64,000 nt of DNA from Liopterus haemorrhoidalis (GCA_963971575.1 OZ020617.1:39027626-39091625), one strand, 5' to 3'. Positions 33,151 to 45,277 are shown, counted from the stretch's first letter. Notes: generated from the sequence alone by a model not told the origin. Program-made: numbers and translations.

Positions 33151-33209
33151 GCATTTGAAAATAAATTTTATGACGAGTATTATACAAGAATTTTTACATA
33201 AATAACATT

Positions 33210-33850
33210 ATTATTTTACATATATTTTTGTTAGATTTTGATGTATTTAGTAGTATGGGTAGAAACAGCAAAAGCGAAATTTTATAACATACTTAATAAT
33301 GAGACAGATTTTACTCATGCTATTCAATCGAACAAAATCTAATAAAAATGCATGTAAAGATCATTCAATATTCGTTGATTATGTTGTATTATTTTTTCTA
33401 AATTTGTTACTCTTTATGAATTATTTATAAAAACAGTAATTTATTTGCGTGTTCAGTGTAGAACCCTCTTAAAACGTAAAATTAGGAATGAAAATTAGTT
33501 TTTAATTTATTTTTATTTTAAGAAGAGTTTTGCAAAAATTTGTCAAAAAAACACATCTTCCACACCCCTTTATCCAGGGAGGTCGTTAATTTAAAAATTC
33601 TGATTAATGCATATTAATGTGAACCGGGATAGTACAAGAGTAATTTTTGATTTGATAATTAATTCGAATATATATACCATATACATGTTACGGACAAAGA
33701 CAACATTGATCGGTCAAAACTAACCTTTCCCGAAATGAATAGCCAATCTCGACTTCGTCCTGCCATTGTCAATTACCATTTTCGACGGCCAATGCAATAT
33801 TTTGCGGACAATGACAGGCTTAAATAAAGTACTGTGTACCTAAAAACTAA
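33210..33850. other. diverged family-2 repeat sequence
   Basis: 33545-33690 shares the order CACACCCCTTTATCCAGGGA, TAATTTAAAAATTCTGAT, TGTGAACCGGGATAGTACAA with the core of the tRNA-cassette repeats at 53.9-54.06 kb (reverse orientation). Nothing coding. Confidence 0.45.
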
Positions 33851-34820
33851 GTAATTAGGTTAGGCTATGTTAGTAAAAATCTAGGATAGCAGAAGCCGAA
33901 AAGCTCCAAGTAATCTTAAAGGAGTTTGAGTAAAAAAAAAAAGAAAAATATTGATTTTTTTGTGCCGTTGAAAAAAATTTTTTTTTTTTTTAAATGTAAT
34001 GTGTGGTAGCTCTTAAGACGTACATAGATAAAGGAACGGGAAGTAGTTTTTTATTTATTTTTCTTTTAATACAATTTTTTCCAAAAAAGTACTAAAATAT
34101 TATCCCGCTCCCTTTGACCCTAAGGGGTTAAATTAAAAATCTGAAAAAATTCTAAGCAATGCATATTGCTATGAACCAGAAATGTACGAGAGGAATTTCC
34201 GATCCGATTTTGTTTTAAAAAAATATTACAGTATTTGTTATTGAATTATTTTTAATTTAAATTTTATTGTGGGGTATTAAATGGGAGCTCTTTAAGTGCA
34301 GATTAATGAACGGTAATTGATTTTTGAAATACATTTTATTTTGACTAAATTTTACCAAGTATTAAGATTTTCGTTTAATATCTTATCTAAAATTAAAAAA
34401 ATATATTTGTATATACATGGATACATTTTGCTATGGGTAGAGAAGAGGTACGTAAATTTATTTTGCAAATATCGACTAGGAAAATAATAAATAACTGGCC
34501 GGTGGCTGGGATTCCATTTCCAGTAGAGAATCTGTTAATTTTTCATATAGTCGCAATATAAACAATATTTATTATGCTCTGCGTGACTAAAGATCGCTCG
34601 CAGTGTTGCCAGGTCAGGATTTGAATGATAATTTTGCAATTATACAAAAAAAAAAAAAAGGCGTTAAAATATTTATTATGGTATTATTAGAGATATATGA
34701 CTTTTTTTTACACATATATATATATATATGACTTTTTTAACAAAAACTCTTTTAAGCTTACTTCGAGCATTTTGGCTTCTGCTGTCCTAGATTTTTACTA
34801 ACTAAACCTTATCTAATTAC
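33851..34820. repeat. inverted repeat pair with about 80-bp arms
   Basis: The left arm 33851-33930 and right arm 34742-34820 are complementary over GTAAAAATCTAGGATAGCAG, AAGCC and AAGCTCC...TTAAAGGAGTTT with mismatches. The TAGTTAGTAAAAATCTAGG motif also echoes the internal repeat of the foldback element at 9.9 kb. A further family-2 core lies inside at 34085-34225. It may be a degraded foldback element; I saw no target duplication. Confidence 0.5.
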
Positions 34821-36186
34821 CTAAATTGATCAATTTTTTTAATAGCATCATTTCCCAATATACCGTGCCAATGACGTCATTGATCGGTTAAAGACATGAT
34901 GGTCCATTTTACGTGGCCAAACCTTATTCGTTCATTTTTAATATTCACCCACATTTTTTTATTACTTCCAACATAATTACAAAACCCTGAAATGAGTGAA
35001 CTTTAACACTTCACATCAACTTTTATAATGACTTTGATTTTAGTGCAATTTGTCCCACACATCCAGTATTCGGACTTTTTTCCTCTTTACTTATTAACTA
35101 CTAAACCCTGAAATGTGTAACAATTCACACTTCGCATCAATTTCTTCGTATCCATTAAGTTGTAGGCTACATAATATTGCTATGGCTTTTCTTAAAACCC
35201 TTTCACGTTCAAGATTAAAGATTAATTTGACACATAATTTTTTTCGCGTTGTATTTCCACTATATTTCAAAACATTATTAGCTGAAATTCACTCCGAAAC
35301 AATATAAAAACCACGAAACAGAAAAACTAGATGTGTCACAATAATAACATTACCTTTTTGATCACGAACATAATATTATATATAAAAAACTTTATAAATC
35401 AAATCAAAAGATCTAATAAACTACACCTATATCTATTCAATACAAAACTTTTCTCCAAAGTTAAAAAACTTTTTTCTCGCCCCCTAAAATTCTGAAATTG
35501 AGTAAGCAATGTTGCCAAAACTTTTATCTGAGATTTCAAACGTACTGAGTGGTTTTCATATGAGTATTTTAGCATGTTCTATCTTATAAAGCAACAAGGA
35601 AAGCGTGAGAAAGGGAAACGAGAATTAGATTAGACTGTATGGTTGGTGGAGTTCTTGTACAAAAGCCGTTTTCATTATTATTGCCGAAAATTTCGGGTAA
35701 CACATCGATGAACGGAGATGTATATGTAAAATGAAATTAGTAACTCCGATGTTTCTAAGGGTTTTAAATGAAAGTGACATTTGGGAATTCGAGTTGAAGA
35801 ATGAGTGATATAGATAATTTGACATTATTAAACTGCTAGGGTTGGAACGAACTCGTAACGCGGTTGCGTGGTATTTATTATAGGTTTAAAGGTTGCTTTT
35901 AACTGTTATGGAAATTGTAAATAACATTTTAGTGAACTGTAAACTTTATAACGACATATAAATTTAAAAATTGATGTGAAGTGTGAATTTTTACACATTT
36001 CATGGTTCTGTAGATATTTAGTAGTGATATGTCGGATAACATAACAGCCACATCCGCTGATACGGATACGAATACGGATATGGAATATGTGCATCCTGAT
36101 CCTCGGATACGGATACAGATTGCATTGCAGTATAAAAACGAAAAACCTTTCACCTTGACAGTCACATTTCTGATATTTAGCTGATT
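34821..36186. other. no gene; fragments of family-2 repeat ends
   Basis: Three pieces of the repeat end with AACCCTGAAATG...CACTTCACATCAA occur near 34985 and 35105 (reverse) and 35968-36015 (forward). A short GGATACGGATACGAAT run lies at 36060-36115. The open frames here are chance. Confidence 0.45.
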
Positions 36187-37623
36187 TTTACCGACCGCCA
36201 ACATATATAAGGGAGTTATTGTGATCATAAAGACTGTATAATAACATCATCGACCTATAGCAGATAGACGAGTTAGATGGAGAAATTTTATTGACAGCCT
36301 ATGCTATTTTTAGAGGCAGTCCAAAGTCACCCGATGATGGACAAGGCTTAATGATAATGATTGTGATCATACCGATTTTGACATTTCGAGATTACGATGG
36401 ATCTTCACGAATTGAGGTCCCTACATAACGTTTTGACTATTTTTAGCATGATATCTGTCTGTCTGTCTATCTGTCTGTGTGTGTACACATGCAGAGCAAA
36501 TTCGGCTAAAATGATTTTTATGAAACTTCATATTTAAGCCTTTGACACTAATAGCACGAATTGGTCAACTTTTGGTAAAAATCGGTTAACTAGAAATGGG
36601 GGTTTACTCCTGTCGATTTTAAGATTTTTGCGAAAATTTAACAAAAGAAAAATATTTAGAAATATTTATGTAACAAAAGTTGCTATAAAAGCAATAACTA
36701 ACAACTTTTATTTGAGACATTTTTTGTTAAAACGAAAAATTTTCGATTTTTTTTTTTTTTTAAGTATCTATTTTTTCATTGTCATGATAAATAATATCTC
36801 TGTTAGAAAATATAAGGCCACGTTATTTCTACTCTGCTGCTAGAAAGTATTTTATACAAGTAGTTTGTGATGACGGTCGGTCCTGTGTTGGCCACAGCTG
36901 ATTTTTTGATAGTTATTAATAAAATTTCTTTGATACAGCGAATTACCTACATTTACAATTACTAATCAGCAGAATAAATTTTATTGCCCCCGTCCGAAAA
37001 TATGGTATACATTACTTTAAAAAATCAGTTGTGGCCACCACAGGACCGACCACCATCACAAAGTACTTATATAAAATACATTCTAGCAGCAGAGTACAAA
37101 TAACTTGGCCTAATATTTTCTAACAGAGATATTATTTATCATAACCATGAAAACGTTACATATAAGTATGAAAAAATAGATACTTAGAAAAAATTTCGAA
37201 ACATTTTTCAAAATCGTTTTATCAAAAAATGTCTCAAATAAAAGTTTTTGGTTATTGGTTTTATAGCAACTTTTGTTAAATACATTTTTTCGAAATATTT
37301 TTATGTTGTTAAATATTCGCAAAAATCTTAAAATCGACACGAGTAAATTTCTATGTATTTGTAGTCAACCAATTTTTACCAAGAGTTGATTAACTCGTGC
37401 CATTAATGTCAAAAGCTGAAATATGAAGTTTCATAAAAATCCTTTTAGCCAAATTTTCTCTGCAGGTGTACACTGACAACCAGACCGACAGACATCATGC
37501 TAAAAATAGTCAAAACGTTATATAGGGACCTCAATTCGTGGAGATCCACCGAAAACTCGAAAGGTCAAAATCGGTATGATCACAATACCTTCCGCATATA
37601 TGTTGGAGGTCGGTAAAAATGTG
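36187..37623. repeat. large foldback made of two family-1 copies
   Basis: The left arm (36187-36912) and right arm (37019-37623) are imperfectly complementary over 600-700 bp. They run from TTTACCGACCGCCAACATAT inward through the family-1 body to GGTCGGTCCTGTGTTGGCCA and its complement near 37025-37050. The spacer is about 105 bp. Both arms are diverged, so the duplication is old. The left arm is lengthened by a 130-bp retroposon at 36230-36359. A read-through transcript would form a long imperfect hairpin. Confidence 0.75.
36230..36359 (+). mobile_element. 130-bp retroposon (LINE tail) with 12-bp target duplication
   Basis: Flanked by ATTGTGATCATA at 36218-36229 and 36360-36371. The right arm of the foldback lacks it. 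The insert reads SIADRRVRWRNFIDSLC, which resembles the last residues of a non-LTR ORF, and ends in a TAATGATAATG tail. A related copy is at 52430-52541. It is therefore an extremely 5'-truncated LINE copy or a SINE derived from its 3' end. Confidence 0.85.
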
Positions 37624-37829
37624 GGATTAATGAAAGTAATATTATCTTGATCTTTATTTGTTTTCATTTCTAAATAAGTGGTTGCTAGGCAACTAATAAG
37701 CAAATAGCGCGCAAATATTTTTGCATATGTCAAAAGTAATTCACAGGAAAACAAAACACGTATTTTAGACAAATTAAAGTGACACCCGCTGTTCTAACAT
37801 AATTGCGAATTTTGATCAAAAATATGTTG

Positions 37830-38175
37830 AATTGCAAGGAAGAAGTTCCAAATCGACTTAAATCACAACCGCCAAATAGTCCAGATTTTAATGTATTGGA
37901 TCTTGGCTTTTCAATTCTATGCAATTTTTACCTTACAACATACAGCTTCACCGAATACAATCTACGAACTAATTGAATGCGCACAAAACGCATTTAATGC
38001 GTGTAACATACAAACCCTTGATATTGTTTTTCTAATATTGCAAACATGTCTAGAAGCAACCATGTTATCAAAAGGAGGGAATTCCTATAAGATTCCGCAC
38101 ATTAATGGGCAGAACTTCATCGTAAGGGATGGTTACAAACAACATTATCATGTTCCTTACAAGCTGTGGAGATAG
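37830..38175 (+). pseudogene. mariner-like transposase C-terminus of the plant/DD39D type
   Basis: From 37845 the frame reads VPNRLKSQPPNSPDFNVLDL and GF, with the third catalytic Asp in the VLDLGFF-type motif. After a frameshift near 37915 it continues TLQHTASPNTIYELIECAQ, TLDIVFLILQTCLEATM, KGGNSYKIPHINGQ and ends at the TAG at 38173-38175. The VLDLGFF...KGGN.YKIPH pattern is that of Stowaway-related mariners best known from plants but also found in insects. Only the last third of the protein remains. Confidence 0.75.
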
Positions 38176-39382
38176 TCACGTCCTTGTTAAATTAAAACTT
38201 TTGGTATTATTCTTTGTTTTACTAGATATTTGTATCTATTTCATAAATAAAATCATTCTTATTAATTAAAATTGTAAATGTATATCATATTTTCGGACGA
38301 AGGGAGTATTATTTTGTGATGAATTTGCTGTTTAACGTATAATCTGCAGAAGTGGCATGTTTTAGTAGATATATTACAACCCCAAGCAACTTCAGGAACA
38401 TTCGTTAGAAACCAGGCCACATTTTGATGAAGAAATTTTGGCAAACAGGCCCTAGAAATAATATTTGTACGCGTCCACTAACCAGTGTCAACAAGCGCCG
38501 ACAACAGGCATATTTAACTAATATAAGCACGGAAACAATCTTTCTACGTGTTTGTTCCTCCCATCAATGTATAATTGTTTTTTTTTTTAATTTTTAAATA
38601 TCTTTAGGGTATATAGTTGGGGACAAAAATAATTTGACACATTTTTGGCAAAAATCTCGTAAACAACAATTTTGGAAATGAGTTTTCTATACGAAAAACA
38701 TGTTAATTTATCCACGCATTAAGATTAATGTAATATCTCATTCAAAATTAAAAAATATGTATTATTTATTGTTAAATACATATTTGTTTCAATTTTTCCC
38801 GCTACTTTTTGAACTTTCTAGATCCAGCCGTTTGGCAACATTTTCTACTATACTTATAGACAGGCACATGAGTGTCGTTATAATAGTTTTTTGGTCATAC
38901 CTACAAAATCCTAAAGAGGGCATTGTTGTTAACGAAACGATATTGTGAACAACATTCAAATTTACAATATCTTCTAACCAAATACGTTGTTCTTCGTAAG
39001 TTGCTTGAATTCTCTTTGGTAGGAAAGAGTAACAATAACATTGTTTTATTATATGTTTCATCCCTCCACAAAGATCATAAATTCTCTTAAAAACACCGTT
39101 CTTTGTTCATTTTTTCAAATTATCAAGCAATTGTTAAAAATGATTGGATACAGTTGTTTACTCAATACAAGTTCGCGTTCACGATAGTTACTGGAAATTT
39201 TAGTTTCCTTTGTGCTTCAATACTACCGCTAGCTTTCCATAAATTGGCTTGGCAGCATCAATTTTCAAGATAGCGGACAGAATTGGACTTAACAGATAGT
39301 TTTTTTTGAACTTTTGCTCTATAGAAGTGCTTTAAGGGTTTAATTTTTTAAGGGTCTAGCGATGCCCAAGGTGGTCCATGTA
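38176..39382. other. no gene; diverged family-2 repeat half at 38636-38935
   Basis: 38636-38935 shares TTTTTGGTCATACCTACAAA, CCAGCCGTTTGGCAACATTT and TCCACGCATTAAG with the right half of the family-2 repeat. The rest is AT-rich without structure. Confidence 0.5.
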
Positions 39383-39723
39383 CAGTGAGTTCATTAATTC
39401 CTGAGTGTTACATAACAATAAACAGTTAGTTTAAAAATATCAAAACTGTATTTCGTTTCACAGCTGAAAATTACAACTTTACAAAGAACCAATCTGATTA
39501 CTTTGTTGACCCGAACTCACCCTAGGAACAACGATAATCTGTTGTAAACTCCATATCTGTTACTAACTCATTGGCGTGTAGAGAAAAACAGTGCTAATTT
39601 AAAAATTAATTGGTATAAGGTAATAAAAATCGAAACTATGTGTACATGGCCTTGGAAATAAGTTTGATAACTAAATGTTTCTGTTAAGTAATTCATGATG
39701 CTCAGGAATTAATGATCTCACTG
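39383..39723. mobile_element. Tc1/mariner-type MITE with TA target duplication
   Basis: TA at 39381-39382 and 39724-39725. Ends CAGTGAGTTCATTAATTCCT and, on the opposite strand, CAGTGAGATCATTAATTCCT, followed by GAG on both. 341 bp, no coding capacity. CAGT ends with TA duplication are typical of this superfamily. Confidence 0.9.
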
Positions 39724-39735
39724 TACTTATAAGGC

Positions 39736-39922
39736 GCTTTCCTGTTACCACTTTACTTAAGAAATCTAAGCTAAGCTAAGTTAATCTAAGTTGTAAGAGC
39801 ATTCCATTTATAAGACACTGGCTAAGATAAACGAAAAAGTTTTTTTCTCCCCCCTTTCCCTTGCTAAGACATTTGACTAACTTCTTAGCTTAGCCAAGCA
39901 TTTTAACTTGTAAAAGGAAAAC
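39736..39922. mobile_element. short MITE with CTAAG-rich subterminal repeats
   Basis: Left TTTCCTGTTACCACTTTA and right complement TTTTCCTTTTACAAGTTA are inverted. Inside each end is a run of CTAAGCTAAG units in opposite orientation. It lies 12 bp from the preceding MITE. No clean target duplication. Confidence 0.5.
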
Positions 39923-41382
39923 AGATATTGTGTATGCGGTACCAGGGCAAGAAATGAATGGACAGGATTGTTGTCTAGCCAGACGATTCCATTGTTACTT
40001 CGTCAGTTAAATGATTTGAAAAAAAGAGTATAATACTCCGCCACGTCTTAGTCGCCATCCAAATTAAATGTAATAGGAGTATAATGAAAATAACACAGCA
40101 CTATACTGAGAGTTTTATACAACAAGTTAGGGGTAGAATATTGTGGATAGGACCCGTAATAAGAATGCAGGATGGAATTATGAATTAGAGCTAGGATTGA
40201 GAATTAAATAATCTTCGATCAGTGGAAAGATGGAGCGATCTGTACCAACTATCTTCATATTGATTTGTTAAGTGCCAGACTTTTCCAAATATGTTGTATA
40301 CCAAAATTCCAAAATACCAAAATAGTGTTTTGCTAGGTCTCCTCGCTACTTAGTGTTTTGTACCAACTATCTCCAACGAGTTTTCTTCCCGAGATTCTTA
40401 GGAAAAAGCTGCGGTATTCTTACATTACCGCTACGTACGCTCTAGTATTGTTCATTATAATGTTTTAACTGCTGTTTTATGATGTATTTGTACTAACGGA
40501 AAGATACGGACACTTTTCACCCGATTGATTTGAACAATTTAGATGTTTTGTGTCTACATCGGTTGACGTCGTCATACTCCAGCGACCATGTCACTCTACA
40601 ATGTCATTCGACAAATATATATCTTAAAAGTTAAAATTAATTTGTATATTAAATTAAAATATCTCGAAAATGCCCACATGTTCTTACCAGATTATTGTTA
40701 TTGTGAAAACAATTACTCAAGAATAAATGCATTTTCATAAAAAAGTTTTAATTTTGTTATTACTTCTTCTGCGAACCTTTAAGAAATGAGTAACTACTAA
40801 TATTTAAATTAGACGTAAGAGATATTGGTAAGTGAATTTTCTACAAAAAGAAAAAAACATTTTCATAATTAAAAAATTTACCCAAAAATTGTTGTCACTT
40901 ATAAGATACCTACGACACCTTAAAATGTATGAATATCAATATGTCTTCATCGTCTTACATCTCTTACATCGATAATACATCTTTAATCGAAATGACAGAT
41001 CTCGCGACAATGACATGTCTGGTGACCTCAACTGCAGTGAAAACAGATTATCGAAAAATACTGGACGTGTTTAGTGAACGCAACTGTTGAGTAACAGCTT
41101 AAATCTGTTTACTTGGTGATTAAAGTGAACTTTTGCAAGTACGCTAAAAGAACAGCAAGCGAAAATTTGCTGACTGATAGTTTGTCATTTGTCACTATGA
41201 TTGAGTTTACTGTAAAGAAAAAGCAAAATGTGTCGTTTGTAAAATTGGTAAGCTGCTTCTAATAAGCGTAAAGTCAGCGTACTATTGCAGTCAACATACT
41301 CAACAGTTGTGTTTGCTAAACGTATCCATTGTTGTGTGACATGGTCGCGAGGTTGTACTTGTGACCAAGTCGACCTGATTTA
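39923..41382. other. no recognisable feature
   Basis: AT-rich; no conserved frames or paired ends. Confidence 0.5.
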
Positions 41383-41903
41383 AGTCCATTCTACATTATA
41401 CTTTTTTGGACAAAGATCTACAAATTTTTAGCGTAGTACTGATGTAAAAAGTATAATGTGAAACACAATACTTCCTTCCAACTTTCGATACTACATTACA
41501 AGCTACACTATTTTCAAAACTACCTTCTGTCAAATTTTTGGGTTACAGTTGTATACTTCTCAGTCGTACCAACTACCAACTTTTTAGTTTTTGTTTACAA
41601 CTTAATTTTTAGAAGTTTATTAAGTTGATAAGTAGTTTATTTAGAACATATAATTAAATATAAGCTTAGCACAATTAAACAATATTTATACATTGGTTAC
41701 TAGAATTGGTTCTATAACCAAACTGTTGTCTGTCGCCTGAACCTAGAATTTTTTAAGTTGGCAGTGAAGAATAGCACAAAGTAATAAAAGATGGAAGGTA
41801 TCGCTGTCTCTTATTTTTTCCCCCCACTATATTCTGTAGTATCAAAAGTTGAAATGATGTCAGAGTTGGATAGTATTGCAAAAAGTATAATGTAGAACGG
41901 ACT
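41383..41903. mobile_element. MITE with long inverted ends, 521 bp
   Basis: The left end AGTCCATTCTACATTATACT is mirrored on the right by AGTCCGTTCTACATTATACT, each followed by TTTT. A third internal AAAAAGTATAATGTG is near 41447. The flanks TTA and TTT leave the superfamily open. Confidence 0.75.
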
Positions 41904-42689
41904 TTTGACATGACAAATTTCGGAACTGTGTCGATACCAATTATCCAAACTTTGCAAGATATTGCTACACTAGTTTTTATTATTTGCTTTCGCTGCTGCT
42001 TATCATTTTTCCATTCATTACATTAAAATGTGACTTTTATACATTCAAAACACTTCTGAAACAGTGTTACATATTTCAAATTCCCGTCTCAAAATACCGC
42101 AAAATTATCACGTTCCATTTAAATGAAAAACTTATCGTTCCACAATGTATTCAAAAAAAGGTCTGAAATAACTCAACATTTCACTGTATAGCATGGCCAA
42201 TAAATTTACTGCATAAAAATATATTCAAATTTTTACAATCAATTGTAAAAAAATGGCATATAAACGCGTGTTGCATACAGAGTCGTATTAATAATTATTC
42301 AGAAATAGCACATTCACATATCGCTTTAGTTTTATGCAAATCCCAGAGTTGTAGTTGAATTAGATTACTAGCTCACGCTTCGTATCGTTGCCCACCAGTG
42401 ACGTACGTTACTTACAAGTTAATACGACGTAAACACACATAGTCGCACATCAATCTACAGAAGGGGTGGCAAACATGTTAAATTACACGAGAGAACATTT
42501 TGTTGGCATGCAGGCGATTTAAAAACGAAATTACTTTTATCCTAATTTACATAATATTGGTACATGGAATTAAGAAAAGACATACTGGGGAATATTATTA
42601 ATTTAAATAGCAAATCGAAGGGAAAAAATAGCAAATAAACTATATTGGATGATATCAAAAGCTACCAATAAGAAATTTCAAGCTTTTAG
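41904..42689. other. no recognisable feature
   Basis: One 60-codon frame (41984-42166) without a domain; otherwise AT-rich. Confidence 0.5.
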
Positions 42690-42960
42690 GAGCTACAGAC
42701 GCATCCTCAGAATCTCCTTAGTCGACCGAGTTAGCGACTAACGACGTGCCCAACATGAGGTCATGCAGACCATAAAGAAAAGGAAACTAGAATATCTTGG
42801 ACATGTGACGAGAAACGAACACATCTATGATATATGATACTAAAGAAATTTAGATATCTTAAAGAAAATCTAGTATCTCTTAAAATATAGGAGTTATTCG
42901 AGGTGCGGCGTTTCAAACAAACCGCCTGTATATAGAGTATATACCTAAATAATCAATTTA
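42690..42960 (+). pseudogene. RTE-like reverse transcriptase tail, fragment 1
   Basis: Reads YRRILRISLVDRVS, then TIKKRKLEYLGHVTRNEH and ILKK in scattered frames. These are the conserved end blocks of arthropod RTE-type LINEs (RRILRISW.D.VTN, IK.RKLEYLGHVMRNE). A further scrap near 43311-43356 reads GKFERKRPRVEWHDD (the GKRGPGRRRISWL block). The palindrome at 42965-43265 sits between the two, probably inserted. Confidence 0.7.
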
Positions 42961-42964
42961 GCTG

Positions 42965-43265
42965 TTTTGAATACACTGTTTATTCTAGAAACACAATATT
43001 TCCATTGTAGATAAAAGTTTCATCAGGTGTTGAAATTACAATAACCTAAATAATGCAAGGTACTGGGCAACAAGTTATAAACTATTTACCTATTAGTCTG
43101 TAATACACTATGATTAAATAAATATCTTTTATTTAAATATGAAATAAATATTTTAAAATATGTTGTACAGATCCTTGTATTATTTAGGTTATTATAATTT
43201 CAGCACTTGATGATACCAGTTAACTACTGGCGCGAATTATTGTTTTTAGAATAAATACATTAAGT
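42965..43265. mobile_element. palindromic terminal repeats, probably Penelope-like (element E)
   Basis: The arms 42965-43060 and 43175-43265 are complementary over TTTATTCTAGAAACA, TTGAAATTACAATAACCTAA and ATAATGCAAGG with mismatches. Both carry a CTGATGA or TTGATGA core-like block pointing outward, next to the A/T-rich outer end. The arrangement copies element C, but stem II cannot be drawn convincingly in the left arm and no endonuclease is left. Confidence 0.45.
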
Positions 43266-43539
43266 CCAAAACAGAAGAATCAATATTATTTACTCTAGAT
43301 ATTACTTAGGGAAAGTTTGAAAGGAAAAGACCAAGAGTGGAATGGCATGATGATACCCAACTTTCGAAACAGATATTATTTATTAAATTCAGAACAGCGT
43401 ATTTTATTTTATTTAATATTGACACGTGGAATTAAAAAGATACTGCGAAATAGTAAATGAATTAGTCATATTGGACTTTGACAGAAGCTACAGAAAAGAG
43501 TCCAATCTTGTGAAATGTGGATCTACGGGCATACTCTGG

Positions 43540-43790
43540 CTCGATAGAGTCGGCAACGATGAAACCACCAGGAGAATGTGGCCAACCTGAAACCTTAAAG
43601 CAAAGGAAACTAAAATACCTTATAAATACCTGTAATAAAGAACTACACAAGTATCGTGTTCTACAGAATATGATGAAAAAAGTTTCAAAGAGAAAAAGAC
43701 TTGGAAAACCTAGAATCTCTTGGTTCGCTAAATTGAGGATATGGTTTCAATTAACATTCACAGAACTATTTCGGGCAGTAGCGATCTAGG
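43540..43790 (+). pseudogene. RTE-like reverse transcriptase tail, fragment 2
   Basis: Reads TLKQRKLKYLINTCNKELHK, YRVLQNMMKKVSKRKRLGKP, RISWFAKLRIWFQ and LTFTELFRAV, the same end blocks as fragment 1 in one open frame up to the TAG at 43787. The usual YLGHVMRNE is replaced by YLINTCNKE. It is 5' truncated. Downstream to 43970 nothing clear. Confidence 0.75.
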
Positions 43791-44573
43791 TGTATTTTGC
43801 ACTGATTATAGCCAACGTTTAGAACGAATGAGGTATGTGAAGAAAAACGCCAGCCCAGATCTCAAAGCCGCCATGTTCGTATCAGCTACTCGTGTACAAA
43901 CATTCAAAAACCGCCCCCATAAAGAAAAAACATCATTCCAAAATTAAGTGATGAGTAAAAACTGGGAATCGTCATTCTAAAATCAAGTGATTAACAAAAG
44001 AGCAATGGGCCCGAAATATCGTGCTCTAGACCAGCACATCTTTTTTTTGAATTACCTTTTATATTTTAGATTTAGAAGGTCACCTACTTGGTATACATGC
44101 AAAGTAGCAGCTGAAAATGAATTTCATTATGCAATTCCGTACACTCTAGACAAAACATGGAAGGCTGAAATTACAAGTAGAAAAGCCATATCAAAGCGAA
44201 ATTTGAAAGTCGGTGACTAGCAGGATAAGATTAGATGGCGGCTAAAAAACGTAGAGCGCTGAAATACGCTTTAAAAATATGCTATACAGCATAATAAAAA
44301 GTGGATAGAACTTATAAGAGCGTATATTATTGATCAAAATGAAAAACAAAATAATGTGGAGTCAAAATAATTTAAGATATTTTATTTTAGAATATTTACT
44401 GGTGTTCCACATGTCTTTCTTTCATCTCAACACAGGCTTTATGAAGATTGCTCTGATAAATAATAAAAACAATAATACTAAAAGATACTGGAAGTATGAT
44501 AACAGATCTTATTTTTATTTAAACATAAAGGTGAGTTACATTTTAGACAGTTTATTCTAGAATAAGATATTGT
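43791..44573. other. no recognised gene
   Basis: Two open frames (43741-43947 and 43987-44220, plus) have no domain I recognise. The second is rich in basic residues and may be another transposon relic. Confidence 0.35.
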
Positions 44574-45277
44574 ACGAGGAAAAGTCAGTAATTAGGTCAC
44601 AAACCGATGTTGCAAAGCTGAAAATAGCAGTGAGCTATTTTGAAAAGTTTCGTTAGGTGGCAGCACAATCCAGCTTGATAACACTTAAGTGACAGTTGCC
44701 GTGTGCGTGCGCAGGCAAAGTGAAAATGGCGATCGTGCTCGAAGAGTATACTGCGGAAGAGCAGCGTGCTGTTGTATTTTCTTGTAAGTAAAAGGACTTC
44801 CTTCAAAGGATATCCATAAAGAAATGTATCCTCTTTACAGTTTGGTGCGTAAAGCAGTATACAACTCGGTCGAGATATTCTCTCAAGGGCGCTTAAAAGT
44901 TGTTGACGAACATCGAACTGGGCGCCACGTTCAGATGGCGAATAATGCAACAATTCGACGGGTGGACGAGATGGTTCGAGCTAACAAGCGGGTTACAATA
45001 GACAGCGCAGCAACTGTAATAGGATGTTCTCATGGTTTGGCCTACAAAAAAGCCTCTTGGCGGAAACGTTTCGCGGGTGATAACGATGTTGAACGAAAGG
45101 TATGCTCGTGACTGAGACGCAGCCCAGACTTTTATACAGCAGGCATTGGAGCATTGATAAAGCGATGGGATAAGTGTATTAATGTTTGTGTTGATAAATA
45201 AAACTTGTTTTTGGCTAAGTATTTCTTTGAGTACTTTTTTAATAGCCTTTTGTGACTTAATTACTGACTTTCTTTTA
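44574..45277 (+). mobile_element. internally deleted DD34D mariner
   Basis: Ends: GGAAAAGTCAGTAATTAG near 44578 and the complement of AGAAAGTCAGTAATTAAGTC at about 45248-45270, with TA at each outer edge. The coding relic starts MAIVLEEYTAEEQRAVVFS at 44726, shifts frame, gives RKAVYN and FSQGRLKVVDEHRTGRHV, RRVDEMVRANKRVTIDSA and VIGCSHGLAYK. It then jumps without break to KRFAGDNDVERKV, a stop, SPDFYTAGIGALIKRWDKCI and the end. The whole catalytic middle is gone. About 700 bp against 1.3 kb for a full element. Confidence 0.85.

Larger units (their letters stand above)
32836..33209. mobile_element. Penelope-like element C, short head-to-head palindrome
   Basis: Two inverted arms of about 170 bp (32836-33005 and 33040-33209) run from a central endonuclease scrap (YVGQTIGQTMTNR at about 33002-33040, plus) outward. 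Each passes a hammerhead motif to the outer end CATAAAATTTATTTTCAAA / ATAATACTCGTC. So only the last bit of the GIY-YIG domain plus two inverted copies of the terminal repeat remain. Inverted terminal repeats are a known peculiarity of Penelope-like insertions. Confidence 0.75.

Noticed and set aside
33690..34930. One large foldback element bounded by TTGATCGGT motifs
   Set aside because: The two TTGATCGGT motifs are in direct, not inverted, orientation; only the inner 80-bp arms are inverted.
42965..43060. Hammerhead ribozyme in the left arm of element E
   Set aside because: A CTGATGA and a GAAA are present, but no convincing stem II or stem I could be drawn.
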